Positions 1-10,952 of a stretch of DNA of 64,000 bases are shown here, in pieces. This DNA comes from Thauera sedimentorum. GTDB lineage: Bacteria > Pseudomonadota > Gammaproteobacteria > Burkholderiales > Rhodocyclaceae. Position numbers and translations under genes: made by a program. The notes under the pieces were generated by a model. It saw nothing but the letters and a program-made list of their open reading frames with translations. It was not told the DNA's origin and did not search any database. Position 1 is the first letter of the stretch. Each line of letters begins with the position of its first letter. The stretch lies in the NCBI RefSeq assembly GCF_014489115.1, contig NZ_JACTAH010000002.1, positions 62,001 to 126,000 on the forward strand, read 5' to 3'.

Positions 1-993
1 GTCATGGCGCAGAGCCTGTTCAAGACCCTCAAGGCCGGCACGCCATGCGAGATCGACGTGCTCGCCCCGGGCTGGTCGCTGGCCATCCTGGAGCGCATGC
101 CGGAAGTGCGCCGCGGCATCGTCATGCCGCTCGGGCACGGCGAGTTCGGCCTCGCCAAGCGCCGCGCGCTGGGCAAGGAACTGGCCGCGGAAGGCTACCA
201 GCAGGCCATCGTGCTGCCGGGTTCGCTCAAGTCCGCGCTGGTGCCCTTCTTCGCCGGCATCCCGCGCCGCACCGGATTCCGCGGCGAGATGCGCTACGGC
301 CTGCTCAACGACATCCGCCCGCTGGACAAGGCCGCGCTGCCGATGACCGTGCAGCGCTTCGTCGCGCTGGGCCGGGTGGCCGGCGCACCGCTGCCCGAAC
401 CCTTCCCGCGCCCCAAGCTGGTCCCGGACGCGGCCAACCAGGAACGCCTGCGCGCTGAGCTCGGGCTCGCCGCCGAGCGCCCCGCGGTGGCCTTCATGCC
501 CGGCGCCGAGTACGGCCCGGCCAAGCAGTGGCCGCTGGCGCACTTCGCCGCCTTGGCAGAAGACCTCGCCCAGCGCGGCTTCCAGGTCTGGGTGCTGGGT
601 TCGGCCAAGGACCGCGAGTTCGGCGACATCATCGCCGCCGACATGGAAGACGCGGTCATCAACCTGTGCGGCCGCACCCAGTTGGGCGACGCGGTGGATC
701 TGCTCGCCATGGCGCAGGCCGCGGTCACCAACGATTCCGGGCTGATGCACGTGGCCGCCGCGCTCGACCGCCCGCTGGTGGCGATCTACGGCTCCTCCAC
801 GCCGGACCACACCCCGCCGCTGGCCGAACGCGTCGCCATCCGCTACCTGCGCCTGGAGTGCTCGCCGTGCTTCGAGCGCACCTGTCCGCTCGGCCACACC
901 CGCTGCCTGCACGAGATCACCCCGGCCAGCGTGATGGCCGCACTCACCCAACTCGGCGTGGTCGCACAACCCATGGTGGCGAGGGCGCGCTGA
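1..993 (+). CDS. waaF: ADP-heptose--LPS heptosyltransferase II (5' end cut by window)
   Basis: GT9-family enzyme that adds the second L-glycero-D-manno-heptose to the LPS inner core at the cytoplasmic face of the inner membrane. The reading frame is open to base 1, where a Val codon precedes MAQSLF. WaaF proteins usually begin with a short strand ending in GDMVMAQSLF, so roughly the first 15 residues lie outside the window. The C-terminal nucleotide-sugar site is visible as NDSGLMHVAAAL followed by VAIYGSSTPDHTPP. The stop abuts the waaC start with no gap, so the two are translationally linked. Identity is secure; only the true start is unseen. Confidence 0.93.
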   Translation, partial: VMAQSLFKTLKAGTPCEIDVLAPGWSLAILERMPEVRRGIVMPLGHGEFGLAKRRALGKELAAEGYQQAIVLPGSLKSALVPFFAGIPRRTGFRGEMRYGLLNDIRPLDKAALPMTVQRFVALGRVAGAPLPEPFPRPKLVPDAANQERLRAELGLAAERPAVAFMPGAEYGPAKQWPLAHFAALAEDLAQRGFQVWVLGSAKDREFGDIIAADMEDAVINLCGRTQLGDAVDLLAMAQAAVTNDSGLMHVAAALDRPLVAIYGSSTPDHTPPLAERVAIRYLRLECSPCFERTCPLGHTRCLHEITPASVMAALTQLGVVAQPMVARAR

Positions 994-2082
994 ATGCGGG
1001 TGCTGCTGGTCAAGACCTCCTCGCTGGGCGACGTCATCCACACCCTGCCGGCGCTCACCGACGCCGCGCGCGCCATCCCCGGCATCCGCTTCGACTGGGT
1101 AGTGGAAGAGGCCTTCGCCGAGATCCCCGCCTGGCATCCGGCGGTCGACCGCGTCATCCCGGTAGCCATCCGGCGCTGGCGCAAGGCGCCGTTCCGCGCG
1201 TGGACCAGCGGCGAATGGCGGCGCTTCACCCGCGAGCTACTGCACGTCCGCCACGACCTCACCATCGACGCCCAGGGCCTGCTCAAAAGTGCCCTGCTCA
1301 CCCGCTACGCCAGCACCCCGGTGCACGGCCTGGACCGCGCCTCTGCCCGCGAACCACTGGCCGCGCGCTTCTACACCCACCGCCACCCGGTCGCCCGCGG
1401 CCGCCACGCGGTGGAGCGCACCCGCGAGCTGTTCGCCCGCGCGCTCGGCTACCCCGTCCCCACCGGAGCCGGCAGCTATGGCCTGGACCGCACGCGCGTG
1501 CTCGCGGGCGCCGGCGAAGCCGCCAATGTGGCCGTGGCGGCCGACGCCCGCCCTTATCTCGTCTTCCTGCACGGCACCACCTGGACCACCAAGCACTGGC
1601 CCGAGGCCTACTGGCGACGCCTGATCGAAACCGCCATTGCCGCCGGCTGGCCGGTACGCCTGCCCTGGGGCAACGAGGTCGAACGGGCTCGCGCGGAACG
1701 CCTGGCGACTGGCCTGGCCGATGCCACAGTACTGCCCAGGCTGCCGCTCGCCGGTATTGCCGCGCAGCTTGCCGGCGCGCGCGCCTGCGTGGCGGTCGAC
1801 ACCGGCCTCGGCCACCTCGCCGCCGCGCTGGACGTGCCGACCATCTCGCTGTTCGGCCCCACCAACCCCGGCTACACCGGCGCCTGGGGCCCGCGCCAGA
1901 TCCACCTGGCCAGCGACTTCTCCTGCGCGCCCTGCCTCGCCAAGACCTGCGCCTACCAGCCCAGCGCGGCCGAGCGCGAGCGCTTCGACCTGGAGCGCGA
2001 CTGGCCGCTGTGCTTCACCCGCGTGGACGCCGCACAGGTCTGGCAGCGCCTGCAACCCCTGCTCGACGAGGCCCACGCCTGA
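994..2082 (+). CDS. waaC: LPS heptosyltransferase I
   Basis: GT9-family enzyme that transfers the first heptose onto Kdo2-lipid A. The 362-residue protein starts MRVLLVKTSSLGDVIHTLPA, the typical WaaC N-terminus, with the ATG immediately after the waaF stop. The conserved C-terminal donor site is DTGLGHLAAAL and ISLFGPTNPGYTG. Length is slightly above the usual 320-350. Its stop overlaps the next start by one base (TGATG), as expected in the waaF-waaC-waaG-waaP inner-core operon. Confidence 0.94.
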   Translation: MRVLLVKTSSLGDVIHTLPALTDAARAIPGIRFDWVVEEAFAEIPAWHPAVDRVIPVAIRRWRKAPFRAWTSGEWRRFTRELLHVRHDLTIDAQGLLKSALLTRYASTPVHGLDRASAREPLAARFYTHRHPVARGRHAVERTRELFARALGYPVPTGAGSYGLDRTRVLAGAGEAANVAVAADARPYLVFLHGTTWTTKHWPEAYWRRLIETAIAAGWPVRLPWGNEVERARAERLATGLADATVLPRLPLAGIAAQLAGARACVAVDTGLGHLAAALDVPTISLFGPTNPGYTGAWGPRQIHLASDFSCAPCLAKTCAYQPSAAERERFDLERDWPLCFTRVDAAQVWQRLQPLLDEAHA

Positions 2083-3209
2083 TGCAGCTCGCCTTCTGCC
2101 TATACAAGTACTTCCCCTTCGGTGGCATGCAGCGCAACTTCCTGCGCATCGCGCTGGCCTGCCAGGCACGCGGCCACGACATCCGCGTGTATGTGCTGGA
2201 GTGGCAGGGCGAAGTACCGGAAGGCTTCGAGCTGGTGCGCGTGCCGGTGCGCGCCCTGGTCAATCACCGGCGCTATCGTAAGTTCACAGACTGGGTGCAG
2301 GCCGACCTCGCGCGCCGCCCGGTGGACCGCGTGGTCGGCTTCAACAAGATGCCTGGGCTGGACGTGTATTACGCCGGAGACCCCTGCTTCGAGCAGAAGG
2401 CGCGCGCACTGCGCGGGCGCTTCTACCGCTTCTCGCCACGCTACCGGCACTTTTCCGCATACGAGCGCGCGGTGTTCGACCCCACGGCGCACACCCGCAT
2501 CCTGATGATGTCGCCGGTGCAGAAGCCGATGTTCGTCGAGCACTACGGCACCCCGGCGCACCGCTTCCACCAGCTGCCACCGGGCATCGCCCGCGACCGC
2601 CGCGCGCCGCCCGATGCGCCCGCGGTGCGCGCCGCCTTTCGCGCCGAGTTCGGGCTTGCTGACGAGGATCTGCTGCTGCTGCAGATCGGCTCGGGCTTCC
2701 GCATCAAGGGTGTGGACCGCACGCTGGCCGCGCTGGCCTCCCTGCCGCCGCCCCTCGCCGCACGCACCAGGCTGATGGTCATCGGCCAGGACGACGACGC
2801 CCCGTACCGCCGCCAGGCCGCGCAACTCGGCGTGGCCGGACGAGTGCGCTTCTTCAAGGGGCGCACCGACATCCCGCGCTTCCTGCTCGGCGCCGACCTG
2901 CTCATCCACCCGGCCTACAACGAGAACACCGGCAACGTGCTGCTGGAGGCACTGGCCGCCGGCCTGCCGGTGCTGGTCACCGGTATCTGCGGCTTCGCCC
3001 ATTACGTCGCCGACGCCGATGCCGGCGTAGTAGTATCCAGCGCCCCCTTCGTGCAAGCCGAGCTCGACGCCGAGCTGGCGCGCATGCTCAGCGACGAGCC
3101 CGCCCGCCGGCACTGGGCGCGCAACGCACTGGCCTTCGCCGACAGCGCGGACATCTACGACATGCCCGAGCGTGCCGCCGACGTCATCCTCGGGCGGGGT
3201 CGCGGATGA
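2082..3209 (+). CDS. waaG: LPS core glycosyltransferase, WaaG family (GT4)
   Basis: GT4 (GT-B fold) glycosyltransferase of 375 residues, predicted to add the first hexose to heptose II of the core. I chose the ATG at 2082, which overlaps the waaC stop. It gives MQLAFCLYKYFPFGGMQRN, a typical WaaG start with the glycine-rich acceptor-side loop. The donor-binding E-x7-E region is seen as HPAYNENTGNVLLEALAAG. A longer upstream open frame exists but lies in the shadow of waaC. The stop overlaps the next gene by 4 bp (ATGA). Confidence 0.92.
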   Translation: MQLAFCLYKYFPFGGMQRNFLRIALACQARGHDIRVYVLEWQGEVPEGFELVRVPVRALVNHRRYRKFTDWVQADLARRPVDRVVGFNKMPGLDVYYAGDPCFEQKARALRGRFYRFSPRYRHFSAYERAVFDPTAHTRILMMSPVQKPMFVEHYGTPAHRFHQLPPGIARDRRAPPDAPAVRAAFRAEFGLADEDLLLLQIGSGFRIKGVDRTLAALASLPPPLAARTRLMVIGQDDDAPYRRQAAQLGVAGRVRFFKGRTDIPRFLLGADLLIHPAYNENTGNVLLEALAAGLPVLVTGICGFAHYVADADAGVVVSSAPFVQAELDAELARMLSDEPARRHWARNALAFADSADIYDMPERAADVILGRGRG

Positions 3210-4045
3210 ACCAGGTGACGCTCGCGCCGCCGCTCGACCGGCTGTGGGCCGGGCGCGACCCCTTCGCCGCCACGGCCGAACTCGCCCGCAATGCGCCTCC
3301 CGACGCCATCACCCGCGACGTCGAGGGCCGCCGCACGCTGCGCTTCGAACTCGACGGGCGCGGCTACTACCTCAAGCTGCAAAGCGGCATCGGCTGGGGA
3401 CGGATCCTCGGCGAGCTCGCACGCCTGCGCTTGCCGGTGCTCGGCGCGGGCAACGAATGGCGCGCCATCGGCGCCTGCCACCGCCTCGGCGTGCCGACGA
3501 TGAACGCGGTCGGCTATGGCGAGCGCGGCCGAGGCTGGACGCACCGGACTTCCTTCCTGGTCACCGAGGCCATCGAGCCCGCGGTCGATCTCGACACCTG
3601 CACCCGCGGCTGGGTTGATGCCCCGCCGCCGCTGGCGCTGAAACGTGCGCTACTGGCGGAGGTGGCGCGCATCGCGCGCACGCTGCACGAAGGTGGGCTG
3701 AACCACCGCGATTTCTACCTTTGCCACTTCCTGCTCGCCACCGAGCCGCCACCCTCGCCCGCACAACTTCGCGTGTCGCTGATCGACCTGCACCGCGTGC
3801 AGATCCGCGCCCGCACGCCCGCGCGCTGGCGCAACAAGGATCTCGCCGCGCTGTATTTCTCCGCCTTGCGCATCGGCCTCACCCGGCGCGACAAGCTGCG
3901 CTTCCTGCGCGCCTACTTCGGCGCGCCACTGCGCACCGTCCTCGTCCGCGAAGCCGGTTTTCTTAAGTGGCTGGAGCGCGAGGCACAACGCCTCCTCCTG
4001 CGCTTCGATCGCAAGTTTGCCCACCGCCCCGCTCTGCAGAAATGA
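3206..4045 (+). CDS. waaP: LPS core heptose(I) kinase, WaaP/RfaP family
   Basis: Eukaryotic-like kinase predicted to phosphorylate heptose I of the LPS inner core in the cytoplasm. The 279 residues carry the catalytic loop NHRDFYLCH (H167-R168-D169) and the metal-binding Asp of LIDLHR (D194). The ATP-lysine candidate is in YYLKLQSG. The start overlaps the waaG stop by 4 bp. In Pseudomonas aeruginosa, waaP follows waaF-waaC-waaG in the same order and is essential there; that is established for that species and only inferred here. Confidence 0.92.
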   Translation: MNQVTLAPPLDRLWAGRDPFAATAELARNAPPDAITRDVEGRRTLRFELDGRGYYLKLQSGIGWGRILGELARLRLPVLGAGNEWRAIGACHRLGVPTMNAVGYGERGRGWTHRTSFLVTEAIEPAVDLDTCTRGWVDAPPPLALKRALLAEVARIARTLHEGGLNHRDFYLCHFLLATEPPPSPAQLRVSLIDLHRVQIRARTPARWRNKDLAALYFSALRIGLTRRDKLRFLRAYFGAPLRTVLVREAGFLKWLEREAQRLLLRFDRKFAHRPALQK

Positions 4046-4809
4046 TTCGCTGGCATACCGACATCTCTGCCCTCGGACAGCACGCCCGGCATCTCTTTCG
4101 TTCATTGAACGACACCTTCCTGCTCGATGGCCGGCAGATCACTCACGACCAGATCAGCGACGTCATCCTGGTGCCTGCAGACGGCAAGAACTACTACGTG
4201 AAGCGCTACAACCTGGCCGGCAAGTACCTTCGACGCTTTCTCGGTCGCCCGCGCGTCGTCGCCGAATGGCGAAACTTGTTGCTGTTCGCGCGCTGGGGCA
4301 TACCGACCGCACAGGTTGTCGCATATGGACTCGAGCGCTTTGTGGGGCTGGTGTTTCGCCGAGGGGCATTGATCACGGAGGAAATTCAAGGCACCGTCGA
4401 TCTTGCGCGCATGGTCCGCAACCGTGACCCCCGCCTGCGCCAGCGCGCTTTCGTAAGCGCACTCATCACTCAGGTCGCAGCCATCGCGCGTGCCCTCCAC
4501 GATCATCGCTTTGCCCACAACGACCTGCACTGGCGCAATCTATTGCTCCAGGAGCAGAGCGGTCGCGTGTACCTGATCGACTGCCCGGGGGGGCGCTTCT
4601 GGTTCGGCCCCCTGCTAAGCTACCGGGTTGCCAAGGACTTGGCGGCGCTGGACCGCACCGCGCGCACCTGTCTGACTCGCACACAACGTCTGCGTTTTTA
4701 CCTGGAGTATTCGCAGAAGACACGTCTGGACGAAGCGGACAAACGAGCAATCCGCTATGTCATGCACGCGGCCGAACACCGCCAGAAGCGCAAGCAGCGT
4801 CCGGCCTGA
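4042..4809 (+). CDS. second LPS-core-type kinase (RfaP/RfaY/InaA superfamily)
   Basis: A 255-residue kinase-fold protein starting at the ATG at 4042, which overlaps the waaP stop by 4 bp. Catalytic residues visible are HNDLHWRN (H159, D161, N166) and LIDCPGG (D180), with an ATP-site lysine in NYYVKRYNL. The likely substrate is another core heptose or hexose hydroxyl, by analogy with the extra kinases beside waaP in pseudomonads; the exact position modified cannot be read from sequence. The coding sequence is visibly less GC-rich than waaF-waaP. Confidence 0.82.
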   Translation: MIRWHTDISALGQHARHLFRSLNDTFLLDGRQITHDQISDVILVPADGKNYYVKRYNLAGKYLRRFLGRPRVVAEWRNLLLFARWGIPTAQVVAYGLERFVGLVFRRGALITEEIQGTVDLARMVRNRDPRLRQRAFVSALITQVAAIARALHDHRFAHNDLHWRNLLLQEQSGRVYLIDCPGGRFWFGPLLSYRVAKDLAALDRTARTCLTRTQRLRFYLEYSQKTRLDEADKRAIRYVMHAAEHRQKRKQRPA

Positions 4810-4847
4810 AGCCCTCCAGGCGAACTCAACACACGGGCAGAACACCG

Positions 4848-5663
4848 ATGGATAGCCAGAAAGAGATCACGATCCTGATTCCCAACTACCGCACGCCGGA
4901 TATCACCAAGATCTGCATGCGCCTGCTGCGCAAGCACACGGATCTGAGCCGGGTTCGGGTCGTCGCGATCGACAACGACTCCAAGGACGAGTCCCTTGCC
5001 TACCTCCGCTCGCTCAAATGGATAGACTTGATCGAGCGTAAAGCTGAGGCCGACGACACCCCGCCGCGCTCCCATTCGAGGGCACTCGACCTGGCGCTGC
5101 AGACTGTCGACACGCCCTACGTCCTGTCCATCCACACAGACACGTTCGTGAAACGGGACGACTGGCTGGATGTACTGCTCGCACCCTTCAAGGCGGATTC
5201 CAATGTCGCCGGGGTGGGTTCATGGAAGCTGGAATCCAAGACGCGCCTTGAAATCCTCGGACGCAACATCGAGAAGGCCTGGAAGCTCGCACTGTACCGC
5301 CTGACCGGCATCCGCACCTTCCACCCCATTCGTTTCGACGAAAGCCTGCATTACCTGCGCAGCCATTGCGCCATGTACCGCACCGACGTCATCCGCAAGC
5401 TTGGCACCGGGTTTGCCGATGGCAACAGCACGGCGGGCAGCGTCATGCACCGTAAGATGGTCGAAGCCGGATATCGCATGGTCTTCCTCGAATCCGAACA
5501 GCTCGGTCAATACGTGGATCACCTCAACCACGCCACGATGGTTCTCAATCCCGAACTCGGCAGCAAGCAGCGCAGCATTCGCGAAGGCCACAAGCGCATT
5601 CGCCAGAAACTCAGGGGCATCGACGCGGTGGGTCTGCTGTCCGATGACAGCCTTGACCGCTGA
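4848..5663 (+). CDS. GT2-family glycosyltransferase
   Basis: A 271-residue GT-A fold enzyme. The N-terminal nucleotide-sugar site is ITILIPNYRTPD followed by VVAIDNDSKDES, and a DxD-like motif is in LSIHTDTFVKRDDW. There are no membrane segments, so it should act on the cytoplasmic face, probably adding a sugar to the LPS core given its place among core kinases and transferases. It starts 38 bp after the preceding kinase and is separated from the next gene by 9 bp. Donor and acceptor are unknown. Confidence 0.8.
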   Translation: MDSQKEITILIPNYRTPDITKICMRLLRKHTDLSRVRVVAIDNDSKDESLAYLRSLKWIDLIERKAEADDTPPRSHSRALDLALQTVDTPYVLSIHTDTFVKRDDWLDVLLAPFKADSNVAGVGSWKLESKTRLEILGRNIEKAWKLALYRLTGIRTFHPIRFDESLHYLRSHCAMYRTDVIRKLGTGFADGNSTAGSVMHRKMVEAGYRMVFLESEQLGQYVDHLNHATMVLNPELGSKQRSIREGHKRIRQKLRGIDAVGLLSDDSLDR

Positions 5664-5672
5664 ACGCCGCGC

Positions 5673-7106
5673 ATGACGGCCGACAACTGCTCCGCTCTGC
5701 CACCACCCTTGCTCGGCCGTGATGCGCTGCTCGCAGCCGGCCGCACGCCACCCCTGCCGTGCAGGATCTCACTCGACGACGGCAGCCTGCTGATTCTGCT
5801 CCGTACGTTGCGCGTTCTACCCGGTCAGCGCCTCGTGGCCGAAGCACGCTGGGAAGACCGCCCGGTCCTTGCCAAGCTTTACCTCGACGGCGATGCCGCC
5901 CGCCACGCCACGCGTGAAGCCGCGGGTCAGGGCAAGCTGGCTGCCGCCGGTCTGCCCACGCCAGCATTGCTCGCCCGCAGGCAAAGCACCGACGGCATGG
6001 CGATACTGCTGACCACCTGGCTCGACGGCGCGATGACACTCGCCCAAGAGCGGCCCTCCGCTCGGCCCCTGCAGGCGCTCGACGATGTGCTTGAACTGAT
6101 TGGCCGTCTGCATGCCGCCGGCCTCATCCATAGCGACCTGCATCCAGGCAATCTGCTGCAACACGACGGCCGCTGGTATCTGATCGACGGCGATGCGATC
6201 TCCGATGCGACAACATTGAACGCCCGGACGGACAACCTCGCGCTTTTTCTTGCTCAGTTCACCGGGCCAGACGCACCATCCGCGGCCGACGCCCTACCGG
6301 CCTACCGTCGCGGGCTGGGAGCGGGCCTTGCAGCGCCGGAAGCGCCTGCGCTCGCAAGCCGCGTCGAGCGCACGCTCGCGACCCGGCTACAGCGCTATAT
6401 GGAAAAAACCGGTCGTGACTGCACCCGCTTCGTCGCACAGCAGAGCCTCTCGCGAAGAACCCTGATCAGTCGCACCGAAGCCAATTGGCTCGCCCCGCTG
6501 CTTACCGATCCCGACCACTGGCTGGAGCAGGGCAAGCGGCTCAAGAGCGGGCGCAGCGCCACCGTCGCGCGCGTGGCGTCAGGGGGCCATGATTGCGTGA
6601 TCAAACGCTATAACCTGAAGAATCTTGCCCATGCTGCACGGCGCGCACTACGTCCGACCCGTGCCTGGCATGCCTGGCGAGAGGCCCATCGGCTGACGTT
6701 TCTCGGCATCCCTACCCCGGCCGCGCTGGCGGTGGTGGAGAACCGATTCGGCCCCTTACGCGGTCGGGCGTGGCTGGTCACCGCCTGGTGCGAGGGCCCC
6801 AGCCTCCGCGAACTGTTCGCCCGCCGAGAAGACCAGACGCCCAACACCGACGAGGCCCGAGCATTGACCGAACTGTTTGCCGCACTGCACCGCCACCGCG
6901 TCACTCACGGCGATCTGAAGGCAAGCAATCTGCTCTGGTGCGATGGGCGCTTTCATCTGATCGATCTCGACGCCACGGTGCAACACCACAGCAACAATGC
7001 CTACCGCAAGGCCTGGGCACGCGACCGCGCCCGACTGCTGGCGAACTGGCCCGCAGGCAGTCGCATTGCGCAGTGGTTCGACACCCACCTGCCGGCGGCA
7101 AACTGA
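5673..7106 (+). CDS. tandem LPS-kinase-like protein (two kinase domains)
   Basis: A 477-residue protein made of two RfaP/InaA-like kinase domains. Domain 1 (about 40-200) has K68, E82, HSDLHPGN (H153, D155, N160) and LIDGDA (D172). Domain 2 (about 285-460) has K311, E337, HGDLKASN (H412, D414, N419) and LIDLDA (D431). Both therefore keep the full catalytic set. From memory, P. aeruginosa has a similarly long kinase-like protein near waaP (WapQ/PA5006 region), so this may be its counterpart. Substrates are unknown; two different core hydroxyls is the simplest inference. Confidence 0.8.
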   Translation: MTADNCSALPPPLLGRDALLAAGRTPPLPCRISLDDGSLLILLRTLRVLPGQRLVAEARWEDRPVLAKLYLDGDAARHATREAAGQGKLAAAGLPTPALLARRQSTDGMAILLTTWLDGAMTLAQERPSARPLQALDDVLELIGRLHAAGLIHSDLHPGNLLQHDGRWYLIDGDAISDATTLNARTDNLALFLAQFTGPDAPSAADALPAYRRGLGAGLAAPEAPALASRVERTLATRLQRYMEKTGRDCTRFVAQQSLSRRTLISRTEANWLAPLLTDPDHWLEQGKRLKSGRSATVARVASGGHDCVIKRYNLKNLAHAARRALRPTRAWHAWREAHRLTFLGIPTPAALAVVENRFGPLRGRAWLVTAWCEGPSLRELFARREDQTPNTDEARALTELFAALHRHRVTHGDLKASNLLWCDGRFHLIDLDATVQHHSNNAYRKAWARDRARLLANWPAGSRIAQWFDTHLPAAN

Positions 7107-7120
7107 AGACCTCGCCCCAC

Positions 7121-8077
7121 ATGAGAATGGACACTTCCGCCCAGCACCCGCAGCCCTCGGTCGCAATCACGGTCATCATCCCGGCCTACAACTATGCGCA
7201 CTATCTGCCCCGGGCTCTGGATTCGGTTTTCCGGCAGAGCTTTCCGCCGGTCCGCATCGTGGTGGTTGATGACGGCTCAACCGATGACACGCCTGCCGTG
7301 CTCGAGCACTATCTGGCCAAGGCCCCCGCAGCCCCCGAGTTGCTGACCTTTCGCCAGATCAACCAGGGACCATCGGCCGCCCGCAATCACGGCATCCGGC
7401 AGGCCATTGGTGACTACATCGTTTTTCTCGACGCGGACGACGCGCTGCTTCCCGATGCGCTGCATCAACTCGCGTCCGCGATCACGGCCTTTCAAGAGCC
7501 GGCCATGGTGTTTGGTGGCCGCTACGCAGTGGGCGAAGACGGCCATCGCACCGTCCGACCCGCTTACGTCCTCAGCGGCGAGCGTGAGCGCGATTTCGCG
7601 GCTTATGTAGAGGGCCGCTTCCGCATCTCCAACGGCACCGCGGCAATCGCCCGCCAGGTCTTTGAGCGCATCTCCTATCCCGAGGATCTGCGCAACAACG
7701 AGGACATGGTGGTCGACGCCCTCATCCTCGCCAACCACGCATGCCGTTCGATTACCACGCCGGTCGCCGAGATTCACGCTCATCCCGGGCGCCTGCGCAA
7801 TGCCGTCTCGGACAGACTGGACAACGCCCTTGAACTAACCGAGCGGATCTTCGACCCCGAGCAGATGCCGGTCGACCTGATGCGCTTCAAGGCTCCATTT
7901 CTTGCCCGCAGGTATCTATCGCGCTTCAGAAGCTTCTATCGCGCGGGCGACCGGCGCCGCGCCCTGGACAACTTCATGCACGCCTTGCGTATCGAACCGC
8001 GTCAGGCGCTGAAACCCGATTACCTGCTCAAGGCGCTCGCTTGCGTGTTGAGACGCAGCCATACCTCGGAATCCTGA
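7121..8077 (+). CDS. GT2-family glycosyltransferase
   Basis: A 318-residue GT-A enzyme. The start at 7121 gives a short leader and then VAITVIIPAYNYAHYLPRAL, with VVVDDGSTDDTP and the metal-binding FLDADDALLPD. The region after residue 150 (NNEDMVVDALIL) carries the typical catalytic-base ED. It sits 14 bp after the tandem kinase and ends 1 bp before the next start, so it belongs to the same operon. It probably extends the LPS core; the sugar is not predictable. Confidence 0.82.
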   Translation: MRMDTSAQHPQPSVAITVIIPAYNYAHYLPRALDSVFRQSFPPVRIVVVDDGSTDDTPAVLEHYLAKAPAAPELLTFRQINQGPSAARNHGIRQAIGDYIVFLDADDALLPDALHQLASAITAFQEPAMVFGGRYAVGEDGHRTVRPAYVLSGERERDFAAYVEGRFRISNGTAAIARQVFERISYPEDLRNNEDMVVDALILANHACRSITTPVAEIHAHPGRLRNAVSDRLDNALELTERIFDPEQMPVDLMRFKAPFLARRYLSRFRSFYRAGDRRRALDNFMHALRIEPRQALKPDYLLKALACVLRRSHTSES

Positions 8078-8078
8078 C

Positions 8079-8888
8079 ATGACCGCAAGACCCATAAAAC
8101 TGTTCTGGTGGCAGGGCGACGGCGCCCACGACGTCTCGCGCAGAAACTTCGGCGACTATCTATCCCCTCTGATCGTGGAGATGGTCTCCCGGCGACCGGT
8201 AGTGTTCGCACCGGTCGCGAGTGCCGACATGCTTGCCATAGGCACCATCCTGAAACGGGAGCGCCAGGCCAGATTCTTCGGCTTTCCGCGCAAGCTTCAC
8301 ATATGGGGGAGCGGGGCTGGAAAACCCGACGAGCGCTTTCCCGCGCGCCACTACTATCACGCTGTTCGCGGCCACCTGACGCTCGCAAGGATCAAGGCCA
8401 CGGGAGGAGCATCACCCGCGCTCGGCGATCCCGGCATTCTCGCAGGGCGATATGTCGATGGCAGGCAGGCGCCCGACAAGACATTCACGCTGGGGATCAT
8501 TCCTCACTTCGTGGACCAGTCTCTGAAAGCCGTTACGGAGATCGGCTCACGCCCCAACACATTGGTCATCAATGTGTTCGATCCCGTCGACAGCGTGCTC
8601 GAACAGATCAGGAGGTGTCACTTCATCCTGTCATCGAGCATGCACGGGCTGATCGTCAGCGATGCCTTCGGCATTCCCAATCGGCGCATTCTGCTCTCCG
8701 ACAAAGTGAAATCGTCGATGAAGTTCGAAGACTACTATTCGATCTACGGACTGCAGGAACCTCAGCCGCTTACTCCGGCAGAAGTACTCGACCCGCGCTT
8801 CAAGCTGGACCTCATTGCAGAAAGCTATGCTCGCCCGGGTCTGCAGGCGCTTCAGGATCGCCTTGCAGCCGCATTTCCAGACCTGTAG
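8079..8888 (+). CDS. polysaccharide pyruvyl transferase family protein
   Basis: A 269-residue protein with the hallmarks of the polysaccharide pyruvyl transferase family: N-terminal FGDYLSPLIVEMVSRR and C-terminal SSSMHGLIVSDAFGIPN. Family members transfer pyruvate ketals from PEP, or act as related GT-B-like sugar transferases on surface glycans. It is the last gene of the plus-strand core operon; msbA converges on it 50 bp downstream. Pyruvylation of the core is an inference from family and location only. Confidence 0.78.
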   Translation: MTARPIKLFWWQGDGAHDVSRRNFGDYLSPLIVEMVSRRPVVFAPVASADMLAIGTILKRERQARFFGFPRKLHIWGSGAGKPDERFPARHYYHAVRGHLTLARIKATGGASPALGDPGILAGRYVDGRQAPDKTFTLGIIPHFVDQSLKAVTEIGSRPNTLVINVFDPVDSVLEQIRRCHFILSSSMHGLIVSDAFGIPNRRILLSDKVKSSMKFEDYYSIYGLQEPQPLTPAEVLDPRFKLDLIAESYARPGLQALQDRLAAAFPDL

Positions 8889-8938
8889 TCGCAACTCCAC
8901 CGAAACCTTGCCCCCGGACAGCGAGACCGAATCGACGG

Positions 8939-10738
<1,800 letters not shown>

Positions 10739-10881
10739 CGTTGGAGGAATCCGGCACGGACAGGGCCGCGATGGTAACACGGGCGTGTTGCCACGAATGC
10801 GCGCGCGGGTCGCCTGGCTTACAATCCGCAGTCCTCGCCGGGCGGCGCCATGGAGCCCGCCATGCGCGCGTTACTAGCGTC

Positions 10882-10902
10882 CCTCCCCTTGAAGAGGGGG
10901 AG
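10882..10902. repeat. short palindromic repeat (CTCCCCTT...GGGGGAG type)
   Basis: A CTCCCC / GGGGAG palindrome around TTGAAG in the divergent msbA / fusion-gene interval. It matches the core of the longer repeat pair at 24881-24971 (CCCTCCCCTTCAAGGGGAGG). The two sites suggest a dispersed REP-like family; copy number elsewhere is unseen. Confidence 0.5.
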
Positions 10903-10952
10903 ATCCATGGCCGTCCGCATGCGAGCCCCGAGCTCCGGAAATAGCAGAACAA

